From positions 1,798,001 through 1,862,000 of the forward strand of contig NZ_CP132381.1 in assembly GCF_030758615.1 (NCBI RefSeq): 64,000 nucleotides of DNA, read 5' to 3'. Below the pieces are notes generated by a model, which was not told the origin of the DNA, made no database searches, and saw only the letters and a program-made list of their open reading frames with translations. The number at the start of each line of letters is the position of its first letter. The stretch's first letter is position 1. Below, piece after piece: positions 7,407-18,002 of this stretch. Position numbers and translations under genes: made by a program. Source of the DNA: Gilliamella apis. GTDB lineage: Bacteria > Pseudomonadota > Gammaproteobacteria > Enterobacterales > Orbaceae.

Positions 7407-9587
7407 TTAATTCCTTGATTGCATCGCTTTGTAAATCGCCCCGTTTTGCGCTAGTGCTTTATCAATGCCTTCTATCACAGCTTGGTTAATGGTTTCCTTA
7501 TATGCCTTAACTAATCGCTGCTTATCTTGTTCCGACTCTCGTTGTTCATTCGACACTGCAATGACTTTCACATTGGTCCTCATATTAACATTCGTTGAGG
7601 AGCTGGAATTTCGAAGATGTGAAAGATTAACATTTCCCTTCACGTACCAACCATTGGCGTAACCATCAATTACTCCACCAGTATAAGCTTGCTGATCCCC
7701 TCCTGTGGCGGCTCAAGCCCCTCCCATGCCTATCCACTTCATTGATGTTTGAATAGCCAGTGCAACTAATAATTTATTAATAATTTCAATAATGTTAGTT
7801 AAAATGGATTTAGTTAATGATTTAAAATCCATTTTCCCTGTTGTTACTAATTCAGTTAATGAATGACTAATTGAGTTCATAGCATTATTAGCAACATCAC
7901 GAAAACCTTTAAATACATTTTGCCGTCTTCTGCAAATTCACACATCCCCACGGTCAAACCAGTTAGCCAATCGCTTTGATTTTGGTCTTCCAGTTGCCAA
8001 CTTTGTTATAGAACCTCTTTTGCATTGTTGTATTCCTCAGTAACCTTACCTATTTCATTCGGGTTATTTGCCCCCTTCAATGCAATATCACGTTGAGAAT
8101 TTGACTCTGACAATTCATTGTATCGACCTGCGTTTTTAGAAGTCATTCCGAAGGTAGCCTGTTCAGCTAGAGATTTAGCAACCAAGTTAGTAGAATACCC
8201 TTGCATTTTGCGAAGCGCTTTTGTGGCTGTTTCGTATTGTGCAATCTCTACACTTAAAGCCGCATTTTTCGCTTGTTGAGTTAATAATGCTGCTTTGTGA
8301 CTAGAATATACTTTTCTTGTGCTGTAAGTTTGCTTTTATCAGTTTTGCTCTAGCTCTTCGATTTGTGCTTGTAAGCCAAAGTATTTTTTGCTCTCAGATG
8401 TGATAGTGTTGACTGTTAACGATTGTTTACGTAATGATTTAAACTGATTCATCAAGCTAATTTCTTGCTGTCTTGATGATTGAAGCATGTCAGTTGTTGA
8501 TGTCCCTCTTCCGCCTCTATCGCTGTTGTTACGCCTAATTGCTGCTGCGACTGTCTTTCTTTTATCATCTGTTGCATATCCTTCACCGGCCGGTTTAAAG
8601 ATTTTATTCGGTTCATCTGCAAGCCGATTCATTTCTTTAATTTCAGCTTCTATTTTCTCATCTCTTGTCATTGACATTTGAGAATAATAAAATTTACTCT
8701 TTTTCGGGTCGATTGCTTTGTTGAAATTCTGTTCCTACGCTTTGAGTATTTCAACCCTGAAAGCTGCATCCCCAGCTTTTGTTGCTATTTCAACTAATGA
8801 ATCAATAAATCATTTTAATTTTTCTGAACCGTTGTTTGATGTTGTGTATAACTTGCTTATTTCTTCAATTAAATTGTTAATTTTTTAGTAGCTTGCAGTG
8901 AATCTGTCTCGACGCGTATATCAGCCATTTGTACTAGAATACTTTGAGCTTGTTTTTCAGTTGTACCAAAATATTCAGCATAATTTTCTATTTTTATCTT
9001 TATGTCAGCAGTGCTTCCTGCGGTCAGCGCATCTGTTGAATCAAGAAAAGCGTTTAAACTTTTAGTTTATTGATGAAGTCAGTTTTAGCTTTATTTGCTA
9101 ATGTCTCTGCAAATATTACTTCTTTTTGCTTTACCGCTACATCTGCAAACAATTGATTGTAATTGTTGATATAAAGCATGCTAGCTTTATATGAGGCCCT
9201 TACCTGCTCAGTGATTTTCTCTTAATCTTTTGATGCAGTGCTAACATTTTTTAATCCGTCAATCTGTTTTCTATAGCTAGCATAAAGTTTGTCACCAGAC
9301 TCAGCAAGTTGTATTCTCGCCACCACAAGCCTTCGTTCTTGTTCTGTAGCTATTCGTGTCGCTTTTGGGTTTTTAACTGCATTTTGATAAACACGCTCAA
9401 ATTCACGCAACTCTTCATCAGTTATATTTAATGAGCGTTTTTTTGCTGCTGTTAATTCATCAGTAGCTGATGCTGCTTCTTCTGTTTTTTTACTGAATGC
9501 ATCTAATTTTCTGCTTGCTTCGTCTACGCTCTGAGTGTTGATTTCAAGCGTAAGAGATTGATTGCTTCTGCCATTTATTTTCTCCAA
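7407..9587 (-). pseudogene. Tape measure protein (gpH-like), heavily degraded
   Basis: One ancestral gene in several frames. The N-terminal 121 codons from ATG 9587 (SVDEASRKLDAFSKKTEEAA, helical and Ala/Lys-rich) stop at TAA 9222-9224, but the frame continues. Further coding blocks occur to 8677, with two in-frame stops around 8735-8825, then 8339-8677, 8006-8206 and a C-terminal block 7407-7643 ending KAYKETINQAVIEGIDKALA. At least two frameshifts and four nonsense codons are visible, and the ancestral length is also reduced. It determines tail length in long-tailed phages. Upstream of gpM and gpL fragments, as in lambda. Confidence 0.75.
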
Positions 9588-9591
9588 ACAT

Positions 9592-9613
9592 AAAAAAACC
9601 GCAATTAGGCGGT
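9592..9613 (-). terminator. Rho-independent terminator (minus strand)
   Basis: ACCGC/GCGGT stem with a 6-nt loop, followed on the minus strand by seven T. It ends the lipoprotein unit starting at 10166. Confidence 0.65.
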
Positions 9614-9749
9614 CTTATTTATTAAGTTTTTGATTAATTGTTTTTAAATACAATAATGAATTTAATGCAAATTAAATAATTTATCGGATTGTATTTGTGA
9701 CAACATATTTTCTCCAGATAATAAAATACTCTATAAATGATTAGTCTAT

Positions 9750-10166
9750 TTAGAACGCAGTTCTATAAATACCATATCCACCATTTAAGGAATGAGCAAT
9801 CCTATATGTTAAAACTTGACTTTTCTCAATATCCCCTTCAACTTCAACCATTCCTCCGCCGCAAATTCCATTTGCCACCATGCTAAAAATTCTTTTCCCT
9901 AAGAGCGGATAAATAACAACTTTTTCCGCAGGGTTTAAATCAGCAATTTTAACTCCGTCAACAAAAAGAGAATCAGAGCAAGCGCTACTTACAAATCCTT
10001 TATCTCTTTTTATAATAACCATTCCTGAATTTTCTTTTTTTACAAAAATATCCTGGTTATATATCCGCTGCTCAGGAACGTTTAATGCCGCATCATTTGA
10101 CACTGGTGACGATGAGCACCCTATCAATGTAAAACCAATTAACCCCAAAAAAACAATTTTTTTCAT
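9750..10166 (-). CDS. Prophage lipoprotein of unknown function
   Basis: About 138 aa with a type II signal peptide: MKKIVFLGLIGFTLIGCSSS, the lipobox LIGC placing the lipidated Cys near residue 17. The start at 10166 is preferred over the ATG three codons upstream because AGGA is then about 9 nt away. The mature part has a Gly-rich ICGGGM segment and ends in GGYGIYRTAF. Its own upstream region and terminator make it look like a moron inserted among tail genes. Surface lipoproteins in such positions are often lysogenic-conversion factors, but I do not recognise this one. Confidence 0.65.
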   Translation of the reverse strand: MKKIVFLGLIGFTLIGCSSSPVSNDAALNVPEQRIYNQDIFVKKENSGMVIIKRDKGFVSSACSDSLFVDGVKIADLNPAEKVVIYPLLGKRIFSMVANGICGGGMVEVEGDIEKSQVLTYRIAHSLNGGYGIYRTAF

Positions 10167-10232
10167 ACCATTCATCCTAATACATTAAATTATTTTTAGG
10201 CAATAGTAAGTTATTTAGGGATTCGGAGCAAT

Positions 10233-10256
10233 AAAAAACCGCCACTAGGCCGGTTT
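10233..10256 (-). terminator. Rho-independent terminator (minus strand)
   Basis: AACCG/CGGTT stem with a slightly asymmetric GC top, followed by a T-run on the minus strand (plus-strand A-run at 10232-10238). It ends the second lipoprotein unit. Confidence 0.6.
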
Positions 10257-10353
10257 ATAATAGTTTTGTATTTTATCTCTGTACCTACAGGGTACATGTT
10301 ATAAAACCCTCGTTAGAGAGTTTTATTTAGAAATTATATTTTTGAATAAAGAA

Positions 10354-10797
10354 TTAATTCATTCTTTTACAGTGCATTAATGTTTTGTTCTTTTTATTAT
10401 ATTCCGAGTCAGTAAACATCTGTGATGTCTCAGTAGTCATTTTAAACTCATCATCTGATATATATTCGAGTTTGTTATAACCAGTTATTTTTGTGTCATC
10501 GAAAGTATTGCTATATTCATCATTTAATTTTTTAAAATCCAGCTTTATTTTTCTATCACTATCGGGCAATTTTACAAATAGAGCATCGTTTTCCTTTATA
10601 TATACAATTAACGATTTTCCTTGATTAACAGGTGTCGAGTAATCCTGAAATAAACCATTTTTCCATTCAGCTTCTTGTGTGCTAGCTGTGCACTCCCAAT
10701 CCCCTACAAGCATCTCCTCAGTTACTTTCTTACCACCTTCATCACCACAACCATACAAACCGAAACAAACTAAACCTAACAATGCAATTCTTTTCAT
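10354..10797 (-). CDS. Prophage lipoprotein of unknown function
   Basis: 147 aa, type II signal peptide MKRIALLGLVCFGLYGCGDE with lipobox LYGC (Cys17) and Asp at +3; in enterobacteria an Asp directly at +2 retains lipoproteins in the inner membrane, here +2 is Gly so outer-membrane sorting is more likely. The mature domain begins with LVGDWECTA, a WxC pattern seen in small lipocalin-like folds, but the match is not strong. GGAG lies 8 nt before ATG. Together with the lipoprotein at 9750 it forms a tandem pair with similar upstream sequences and separate terminators. Confidence 0.65.
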   Translation of the reverse strand: MKRIALLGLVCFGLYGCGDEGGKKVTEEMLVGDWECTASTQEAEWKNGLFQDYSTPVNQGKSLIVYIKENDALFVKLPDSDRKIKLDFKKLNDEYSNTFDDTKITGYNKLEYISDDEFKMTTETSQMFTDSEYNKKNKTLMHCKRMN

Positions 10798-10847
10798 ACC
10801 ATCTCCTTTTTTAGGTAATGGTATTTTATTTAAGAATTAGGAGCAAT

Positions 10848-10868
10848 AAAAAACCACCCGTAGGTGGT
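10848..10868 (-). terminator. Rho-independent terminator (minus strand)
   Basis: Perfect 6-bp stem ACCACC/GGTGGT with CGTA loop, followed on the minus strand by six T. It ends the broken ATPase/nuclease gene that lies to its right. Confidence 0.7.
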
Positions 10869-10889
10869 ATGTGTGAATTTAATGTAATT

Positions 10890-12221
10890 TTAAGGTTTAT
10901 CAGCAAGTTTAGAAATGAATTGTCCGTGAATTTTTTTTAAGTATTCAGTTGCTGAATCTCTTGTTGCTTTATATTTTAGCTGATCACTAATAAACGTATA
11001 TTTAGATCTAGCCTGATTAATTATTTCACCCCACGTATAAATCCAAACGCTATGATTAGGGGGGCAAGTACTAGCCCTCTAGGCCTATTTAACTGATTAA
11101 CAGCATTTTCTACAGAATCATCTAACTCATTTGATACAGCAATAAATATCCATTTAGTTTTACTTTGATCAAACCGTTCATCTTTCGATATAGCTCCAGC
11201 ATAGCCCTTTATTTGTCCAAGAACCTCCTGATCTATTTTTTTTGAAGGTCTCTTAAGCTCTACAACCAAATGTTCAAACTCCCCTTCTCTAGGTTGTAGA
11301 GATGTAGAAAAAACAAATCAACACGTCCTAATTTCCCGTTCGCTTGAATTACTTTATTTGATAAATCAATATCATCTTTTTTAAGAGACGTAATATGCTT
11401 TTCAAGAAGTTCATTTAAAGTATCCTCACTTCCAGCTAGAGCAAAATCTTCTCTAAAAATCCATGATTCTCGCTCCAAAATTTTATGAAGCGGATCTCTT
11501 TCCAGCAAAGTTTTTTTGTCTCTTTATCAAAAAGCAACTGTTCAAGCACTTTAATAAAATTTAATCGGTCAGTTATAATTTATGAGGATTTAATTACTGA
11601 TGATAAAGTTGTTTGCTTTAATAAGTTTGCTAAATCATCCTGCTCTTCTTTTTTTAGCCCCAACACTTCACTTATTATTTTTTGAACTGATTCAGGGTTA
11701 TTTTCAATCGCTTGTTTTAACAAGGTAAAAGTGAATTGTTTACTTTTTTTATTTGCCTTTCAAATTTATCAAGATGATTTGCAACATTAACAGCCAAGAT
11801 ATCAAAAATTTGCCTCTCTGCATTTTTTAAAACAACACTTGATGTCTTCACGATTATAAGGATAGATACCCTCACTAATCCAATTTTCAATAATTTTAGA
11901 TTTATTTTTTAAGTCTTGATCAACAAAATGTTTTTTAATTTTATCTTCAATTATCTCTAAAATTTCATTCGAATCTGGATCTAAATCAGTTTCCAACGTT
12001 CCTGAACTACATAATTCTTTAAAATAATCTGATGCCGCATAAACCGAAATATTTTTTTGATTTACTCTTAGTTTATTTTTTATCTTTCGCTCACCTAAAA
12101 CGAATCCATTTTCATCGCAAAGATGGATAATCTCTTCAGATTTGTTTCTCCATTGAACAATAGATATTTTTAAACTAAATTTTTGGCTACCTACACGGCA
12201 GTAAACTAGAACCTTATACAC
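10890..12221 (-). pseudogene. GHKL-ATPase/PD-(D/E)XK nuclease-type protein, C-terminal part, multiply broken
   Basis: Minus-strand blocks in changing frames assemble into the C-terminal ~430 residues of a large protein family annotated as ATP-binding proteins (Hsp90/GHKL ATPase N-terminus, nuclease-like C-terminus). Visible family landmarks, in order: VQWRNKSEEI, the LDPDSNEILEI/KIKKHFVD region, ENWISEGIYPY, AVNVANHLDKFER, LERDPLHKILERESWIFREDF, EHLVVELKRP with QIKGYAGAISKDERF, and WIYTWGEIINQAR. VVELK is the likely nuclease motif. At least three frameshifts (near 11310, 11500 and 11730) and a stop near 11580 break it, and the ATPase domain is missing. Possibly a former phage-defence gene carried by the prophage; that role is inferred. 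Confidence 0.6.
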
Positions 12222-12277
12222 AATAAACTTTGTTCAGAAACCACTATTCGGTATATCCCTATGTGTATAGGGAACAC

Positions 12278-12517
12278 TTAATCACCACCAAACCTGCGAA
12301 ATTTGGTGATGAACTGAACAAGGTTCTCAGTACCGTTGCACGAGGAAAACGGCGAGCCTTTCGGCTCCCTTGTCCAGCCCACCATAGAAAGGATATAGCT
12401 AGATTTATGTATAAAAGTACCTGACGGTGTGATATATAAATATAAACTTTCAAAATCTGGTAGCTTATACGGCTTATCTTTTGGTTTTGCGGATTCAATT
12501 GCTTTTATTGTTAACAT
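12278..12517 (-). pseudogene. Integrase N-terminal stub fused to Ash/Icd-like fragment
   Basis: From ATG 12517 the first ~34 residues (MLTIKAIESAKPKDKPYKLP, then LYLYITPSG) are the arm-binding N-terminus of a P4-type tyrosine integrase. After PSGT the frame runs into MVGWTREPKGSP (internal ATG at 12385), typical of Ash/Icd-like proteins of P4-type satellites, and ends at 12278. The catalytic domain is absent. It lies 155 bp from the 3' end of tRNA-Arg, marking the attachment end of the prophage. Confidence 0.6.
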
Positions 12518-12672
12518 AATTTACGGTATTTGTGTTGCTTGGCTTGAAAAATACCGTGAAAAGATTGGCGTTGTCAATCGTTTTAGGTCGTAATTAATCG
12601 TTCTAATCTTGTTGATAATCTTTATTTGATAAGGGTTTAATCGTCTTCAATCGGGCTGGATCGTTGTTGAAA

Positions 12673-12749
12673 TGGCGTCCCCTACAGGATTCGAACCTGT
12701 GACCTACGGCTTAGAAGGCCGTTGCTCTATCCAGCTGAGCTAAGGAGAC
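12673..12749 (-). tRNA. tRNA-Arg (UCU)
   Basis: 77-nt cloverleaf on the minus strand: 7-bp acceptor GTCTCCT/AGGGGAC, D-arm with AGCTCAGCTGGATAGAGC, anticodon loop CTTCTAA (anticodon TCT), T-arm CAGGTTCGAATCCTG, and encoded CCA at the 3' end. It is the apparent integration site of the prophage to its left, whose integrase stub lies just downstream of the 3' end. Confidence 0.95.
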
Positions 12750-13056
12750 ATTAAGTAGCAGAATTAATATAACGCAGAGTATTATATAAAGCTATTTTGA
12801 TCCGTCAATGCTTTTTAATCGATTATTAGGTTATATAGTCAAAATATCATCAATTTAATGGCATAATCGCTATATTGAAAATTTTTCTAATAAAAAATCG
12901 GGTATTTTGCTAAAAATAAATAAAAATGTATTTATTATTAAGCCTAAAAAACCCCTTTCCTCAATTTTTTTATATTATTGTTAATTTAGTCTGATTTAAT
13001 TATAAATCATGATAGCAATTCGATTGCTGTATTATCTTAATTGAAATATTAGTCTT
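12750..13056. other. Intergenic region between tRNA-Arg and rep
   Basis: AT-rich, about 300 bases, no ORF. It must contain the tRNA promoter (near 12760-12800). No other structure recognised. Confidence 0.4.
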
Positions 13057-15072
13057 TTATTTAGCATTGGCTATTTGTGCTTTTAGCATAGCTAAACGAC
13101 TTTGCCCTTGTTGCATCTTTTTCTCAGGTGATAATTCATGACGCTGATCTTGCCATACTAAATCGTCTTGAGGAAGTTCAAGTAAAAAGCGACTTGGTTC
13201 TACATAAACTGTTTCACCAAATTGTTTTCTCTGTCGACTAAATGAAAAGGTTAATTCCCGTTGTGCTCGAGTGATGCCAACATAAGCAAGCCGTCGTTCT
13301 TCTTCAATATTATCCTCATCTATACTGGTTTGATGTGGCAATAACCCTTCTGACATGCCAATTAAGTATACATAAGGAAACTCAAGCCCTTTAGAAGCAT
13401 GTAATGTCATTAATTGTACTTGATCCAGTTCTTCTTCTGTTTCATTACGCTCTAACATATCACGCAAGGTAAATCTAGCTACAGCCTGCTCTAAAGTTAA
13501 TCCTTCATCGATATCATCACCCTGTAACATATCATTTAACCAGCTCACCAACTGTTCTACATTACGCATGCGCATTTGCCCAGCCGTTGGCGAAGATGAG
13601 GTTTCATAGATCCAACTTTCATAATGAATACCATGTAAGAGTTCATGAATGGCAGCCATCGGCTCTATATGTGATTTTTCAATCAAAGAATCAAACCAGT
13701 GAATAAAGGTATGCAATGTCTCCATGCGTTTACCTGAAAGTAATTCCGTTAATCCCATATCATGGCTTGCTTGATATAAGCTAACTCCACGATGATTTGC
13801 CCTCTCCCCTAATTTTTGGATGGTTGCAGGTCCAATTTCACGTTTTGGGGTATTAATAATCCGAATAAATGCATTATCATCGTCAGGATTGGTTAATAAT
13901 CGAAGATAGGCCATTAAATCTTTGATTTCAATTCGAGCAAAAAAAGATGTACCGCCTGAAATTCGATAAGGAATTCGATATTGCATTAGCATTTTTTCAA
14001 TTAAACGAGATTGATGGTTACCTCGATACAAAATGGCATATTGACCATATTGGCTATTATTGGCAAATCGATGTCCAATTAAGTCATTAACCACTTTTTC
14101 TGCTTCATGTTCTTCATTATCAGCTGATATAACTTTTAGATGTTCTCCATAACCGAGTTCGGAAAATAATTTCTTTTCAAAGATGTGAGGGTTATTTTCA
14201 ATTAAAATATTGGCAACTTTTAATATTCTTCCTGATGATCGGTAATTTTGTTCTAACTTAATTACTTCTAGTTGAGGAAAGTCCTGCTTGAGTAAAACTA
14301 AATTTTTAGGACGGGCACCACGCCATGAATAAATTGATTGATCATCATCGCCGACAACCGTAAATTTAGCTCGGCTACCTACCAATAATTTAATAAATTC
14401 ATATTGACTAGTATTGGTATCTTGATACTCATCAATTAATAGATAACGAATACGGTTTTGCCATTTTTCTCTAACTTCTTCATTGGTTTTTAATAGCAAT
14501 GTCGGTAATAAAATAAGATCGTCAAAATCTAATATGCTACATGCTTTAAGTTGCTTTTCATAAAGTTGATAACAATGAGCAAATAGCTTTTCTTTATTAG
14601 TTTGTGCTCTCGCCATTGCAATGGTTGAATCAACAATATCATTCTTCCAATTCGAAATAGTTGAACGTAACTGATTAATAAGATCTTTATCACCATCTAA
14701 CCATTGCTGGGTAAGCTCTTTGAGCAAAGCGAATTGATCATGATCATCAAATAGTGAAAAATTAGCTTTAATACCAAGATGTTTATATTCTCGACGTACA
14801 ATATCCAGTCCTAAGGTATGGAAGGTTGAAATTTTTAACCCTCTTGCCTCAGGCTTACTCAACGATTGGGCTATGCGTTCTTTCATTTCCCGAGCCGCTT
14901 TATTAGTAAAAGTAACAGCAACAATATGTCGAGGCAAATATTCTTTTACCCGAATTAAATAAGCAATTTTATTAATAATTACTCGAGTTTTACCTGAACC
15001 CGCACCTGCTAGTACCAGACAAGGCCCTGAAACATATTCGACAGCTTGTTGTTGACTTGAATTTAAACGCAC
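13057..15072 (-). CDS. rep: ATP-dependent DNA helicase Rep
   Basis: SF1A 3'-5' helicase that clears proteins ahead of replication forks and restarts stalled forks. Very close to the enterobacterial Rep: [20 protein letters not shown] followed by Walker [31 protein letters not shown] (Walker B), [34 protein letters not shown] and GITRAQREL. Length about 671 aa fits the family. I set the start at GTG 15070-15072 because family members begin at MRLN; an ATG 20 codons upstream (15132) would add an unconserved leader. dusA lies upstream on the same strand. Confidence 0.95.
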   Translation of the reverse strand: MRLNSSQQQAVEYVSGPCLVLAGAGSGKTRVIINKIAYLIRVKEYLPRHIVAVTFTNKAAREMKERIAQSLSKPEARGLKISTFHTLGLDIVRREYKHLGIKANFSLFDDHDQFALLKELTQQWLDGDKDLINQLRSTISNWKNDIVDSTIAMARAQTNKEKLFAHCYQLYEKQLKACSILDFDDLILLPTLLLKTNEEVREKWQNRIRYLLIDEYQDTNTSQYEFIKLLVGSRAKFTVVGDDDQSIYSWRGARPKNLVLLKQDFPQLEVIKLEQNYRSSGRILKVANILIENNPHIFEKKLFSELGYGEHLKVISADNEEHEAEKVVNDLIGHRFANNSQYGQYAILYRGNHQSRLIEKMLMQYRIPYRISGGTSFFARIEIKDLMAYLRLLTNPDDDNAFIRIINTPKREIGPATIQKLGERANHRGVSLYQASHDMGLTELLSGKRMETLHTFIHWFDSLIEKSHIEPMAAIHELLHGIHYESWIYETSSSPTAGQMRMRNVEQLVSWLNDMLQGDDIDEGLTLEQAVARFTLRDMLERNETEEELDQVQLMTLHASKGLEFPYVYLIGMSEGLLPHQTSIDEDNIEEERRLAYVGITRAQRELTFSFSRQRKQFGETVYVEPSRFLLELPQDDLVWQDQRHELSPEKKMQQGQSRLAMLKAQIANAK

Positions 15073-15168
15073 AGAAGAGAACCCTAAGTAAAATTGTTCG
15101 CTAGTATATACTGAACCGTCGAGCATGTGCAATCAAGCATACTTCGAAACATCTCATAACATTTGTCG

Positions 15169-16137
15169 CTATTGAATAAAAGTTAATGCTTGTTCAACAA
15201 CTTCTATTCCTACCCCTTTTTTATGGGCATTTTCACTCAAATAGCGTCGCCACTGTTTAGCCCCCTTTCTACCATTAAAGATACCTAAGGTATGACGCAT
15301 AATATGATTGAGCTGAGCGCCTTGAGTTAGCTGCGTTTCAATATAAGGATAAAGTTCTTGTATTGCAGCTATAGGATCAGGAATTGGAGCATCAGAACCA
15401 AAGATTTGTTGATCAATTTGCGTCAATAGAATAGGATTTTGATAAGCCTCACGACCAACCATAACACCATCAACAAAAGTTAAATGCTGCTTGATTTCAT
15501 CAATGGTTTTAATTCCTCCATTTATGGCGATTGTTAGATGAGGATAATCACGTTTCAATTGATATACTCGCTCATAATCAAGTGGTGGCACTTCGCGATT
15601 TTCTTTTGGACTAAGTCCGGAAAGCCAAGCTTTACGAGCATGTACAATAAATGTTTCGCTATAAGGCATGACTTTATCAATAAATTCACATAAAAATTCA
15701 TAACTATCTTGATTATCAATACCAATACGTGTTTTTACCGTAACGGGAATACTAACAGCATTTTGCATGGCATCAATACAATTTGCGACTAAATCAGCTT
15801 TCGCCATTAAACAGGCACCAAACATACCATTTTGTACGCGGTCGGAAGGGCATCCGACATTGAGATTGATTTCGTCATATCCTCGTTCTTCGGCTAATTT
15901 TGCACATTTAGCCAATGCAATAGGATCACTTCCACCTAGTTGAAGACTCAAAGGGTGTTCTTGGCTATTGAAAGCTAAATAATCGCCTTTACCAAATAAA
16001 ATTGCCCCTGTAGTTACCATTTCACTATAAAGTAACGTCTGTTTAGTCAAAATACGATGAAAATAACGACAATGTTTATCCGTCCAATCCAACATGGGAG
16101 CTATTGAAAAACGATTTAATATAGATTTTTTTTGCAA
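15169..16137 (-). CDS. dusA: tRNA-dihydrouridine(20/20a) synthase DusA
   Basis: FMN-dependent enzyme that reduces U20/U20a in the tRNA D-loop using NADPH. 322 aa, full length. Diagnostic features: N-terminal [28 protein letters not shown], the catalytic [12 protein letters not shown] (Cys about residue 96), KTRIGID, the substrate-binding [16 protein letters not shown] typical of DusA, and INGGI plus [13 protein letters not shown] for FMN phosphate binding. First in a rightward-to-leftward pair with rep. Confidence 0.95.
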   Translation of the reverse strand: MQKKSILNRFSIAPMLDWTDKHCRYFHRILTKQTLLYSEMVTTGAILFGKGDYLAFNSQEHPLSLQLGGSDPIALAKCAKLAEERGYDEINLNVGCPSDRVQNGMFGACLMAKADLVANCIDAMQNAVSIPVTVKTRIGIDNQDSYEFLCEFIDKVMPYSETFIVHARKAWLSGLSPKENREVPPLDYERVYQLKRDYPHLTIAINGGIKTIDEIKQHLTFVDGVMVGREAYQNPILLTQIDQQIFGSDAPIPDPIAAIQELYPYIETQLTQGAQLNHIMRHTLGIFNGRKGAKQWRRYLSENAHKKGVGIEVVEQALTFIQ

Positions 16138-16220
16138 ATTAGCCTCGACATAAAAAAATAAAATGTTATTCTATCCGGCATTTTTTGATAGTACAACAAT
16201 ATATAATGTAAGGAATAAAT

Positions 16221-16595
16221 ATGGATCTTAATCAACCGAAAAGTATTACTATTAATTCAACTGAAATGTTAAAAAAACAGATGAAATTTATAGCAATAAT
16301 GCAACAAATCTATGGAGTTATAATGATAATTATCGGCGCCTTATCTTGTTTAGGGATAATATCTGCTATCATCGGTATTCCGGTAATTTTAGCTGGTGTA
16401 AAACTATTCAAATCAGGCAGCACATTTGGTATGGCTGCAAATTTTGATAACGAACGAAATCTTGTTGAAGCTATTGAAAATTTACATGGCTATTGGAAGT
16501 TTACATTAATTGCTTTTATTTGTTCTATTTTATTTTTCATCATTTATATGATTCTTATAGTAGCGCTTATTTCTTCTATTGGTGGTCACTACTAA
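16221..16595 (+). CDS. Small membrane protein, DUF5362-like
   Basis: 124 aa with three hydrophobic segments (about residues 28-48, 50-64 and 95-118) and a central amphipathic stretch. The overall pattern resembles DUF5362 proteins, whose function is unknown. AAGGAATAAAT precedes the ATG. It stands alone between divergent dusA and convergent bamE and ends at a strong shared terminator. Confidence 0.55.
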   Translation: MDLNQPKSITINSTEMLKKQMKFIAIMQQIYGVIMIIIGALSCLGIISAIIGIPVILAGVKLFKSGSTFGMAANFDNERNLVEAIENLHGYWKFTLIAFICSILFFIIYMILIVALISSIGGHY

Positions 16596-16638
16596 TAGAC
16601 CGATTTAATCGAATTTGACATTGATTGAACATAGACAT

Positions 16639-16671
16639 AAAAAAACCTCGTTATAATAACGAGGTTTTTTT
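16639..16671. terminator. Bidirectional rho-independent terminator
   Basis: AACCTCGTT/AACGAGGTT stem with A/T loop, flanked by an A-run and a T-run, placed between convergent genes (membrane protein on plus, bamE on minus). Confidence 0.85.
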
Positions 16672-16675
16672 GATT

Positions 16676-17143
16676 CTATTCTGATTCCGATTCGAGTTCT
16701 GATGAAGTTTCCGATGATTGTTGATTAGTTAGATTATCATTGTCATCTTCAGACTTAATGTCAATAGGATCTGAAATTTCCTGTTTATTCATTTCCTCTA
16801 ATGACAAAGAACCTTCTAATGTAGAAGTTTTAATATCACTCACTACCCCCATCCCATCAAAATAAACGGCATAAGTGATTTGGCTCACATTACCATGGCG
16901 TGGCTGTTGGCGAAAAACATAATACCAAACATTATCCCCAAAAGATGAGGTTAACATTGGCGATCCCATAATAAATACCACCTGCTCTTTGCTTTGGCCT
17001 ACTTGTAATAATTCTATTGCATCTTTTGTTACATAATTACCTTGATTGATATCAGGTCGATAAACCCAACGATCAACAAGTGAACAACCAGTTAGTAACA
17101 TACTGGTCACAATAGCAAGCGAAATAGATTTACGAAACGGCAT
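16676..17143 (-). CDS. bamE: Outer membrane protein assembly factor BamE
   Basis: Lipoprotein of the BAM complex that folds beta-barrels into the outer membrane. 155 aa: signal peptide with lipobox LTGC (Cys20), then the SmpA/OmlA fold with YRPDINQGNY, LLQVGQSKEQVVFIMGSP and NVWYYVFRQQ. The C-terminal ~35 residues are an acidic Ser/Glu-rich tail (SSETSSELESESE) longer than in E. coli BamE (113 aa). Monocistronic and convergent with the gene at 16221. Confidence 0.92.
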   Translation of the reverse strand: MPFRKSISLAIVTSMLLTGCSLVDRWVYRPDINQGNYVTKDAIELLQVGQSKEQVVFIMGSPMLTSSFGDNVWYYVFRQQPRHGNVSQITYAVYFDGMGVVSDIKTSTLEGSLSLEEMNKQEISDPIDIKSEDDNDNLTNQQSSETSSELESESE

Positions 17144-17353
17144 TTAAAATCATCCATTCAAAAATACAATAAAACTTATTATCGCTGATATTTTAACTAA
17201 GCGCTAGATAAAATAGTAAATTCTTCTCTAAATTTATATTAGAAAGCATTGTTATATTGATGATAATTAATAGGAGTAGATATTTTTCTTCTTATCTTTA
17301 ATCGTAATGCTCTATAATAACTAACTTAATATTAACAATATGACAGGTAAAAA

Positions 17354-17965
17354 ATGAAATTAGATACTATTGAGCAAAAAGCAAGTTACGCAATTGGACT
17401 ACAAATTGGCCAGCAACTGAAAGAGTCGGGCTTAAATAATTTAGAACTTAATGCACTAAAATTAGCTATGGAAGATGTATTAAGTGGTAACCAACCGGCT
17501 TTACCTTTACAAGAATTGCATGATGCTCTTCGTCACGTTCATGAACAAGCTTCTAAAGAAAAAGCGAAGCAAGCTGAAAAAATTGCCCAAGCAGGAAAAG
17601 ACTTTTTAACGGAAAATCTTAAAAAAGACGGCATAAAATCAACTGAATCAGGTTTACAATACGAAATAGTTAAACAAGGTACTGGCGCATATCCAAAAGC
17701 AACTGACCGAGTGCAAGTTCATTATACTGGACAGCTAATCGATGGCACGGTATTTGATAGTTCAGTTGAACGAGGTCAACCGGCTGAATTCCCTGTTAAT
17801 GGTGTTATTCGTGGTTGGGTTGAAGCGTTACAATTAATGCCTGAAGGCTCAAAATGGCGGTTATATATTCCTCAAGAATTAGCTTATGGTTCTCAAGGTG
17901 CAGGAGCGTCGATTCCACCATATAGTACTCTAATTTTTGATGTTGAATTGTTAAAGGTTCTCTAA
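17354..17965 (+). CDS. fklB: FKBP-type peptidyl-prolyl isomerase FklB (FKBP22)
   Basis: Prolyl isomerase and folding helper. 203 aa: N-terminal helical dimerisation domain (residues 1-85, [13 protein letters not shown]) followed by the FKBP domain with [32 protein letters not shown] and [20 protein letters not shown], all active-site positions present. No signal peptide, so cytoplasmic as for E. coli FklB. Confidence 0.93.
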   Translation: MKLDTIEQKASYAIGLQIGQQLKESGLNNLELNALKLAMEDVLSGNQPALPLQELHDALRHVHEQASKEKAKQAEKIAQAGKDFLTENLKKDGIKSTESGLQYEIVKQGTGAYPKATDRVQVHYTGQLIDGTVFDSSVERGQPAEFPVNGVIRGWVEALQLMPEGSKWRLYIPQELAYGSQGAGASIPPYSTLIFDVELLKVL

Positions 17966-17969
17966 TAAA

Positions 17970-17996
17970 AATGGACGTAGATAGCGTCCATTTTTG
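17970..17996. terminator. Rho-independent terminator
   Basis: AATGGACG/CGTCCATT stem, 7-nt loop, with T-run on the plus side and A-run on the minus side, between convergent fklB and the MFS gene. Confidence 0.8.
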
Positions 17997-18002
17997 TTAT
18001 AT

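Noticed and set aside
12230-12424. Plus-strand ORF opposite the integrase/Ash stub
   Set aside because: Antisense shadow of a recognisable minus-strand remnant.
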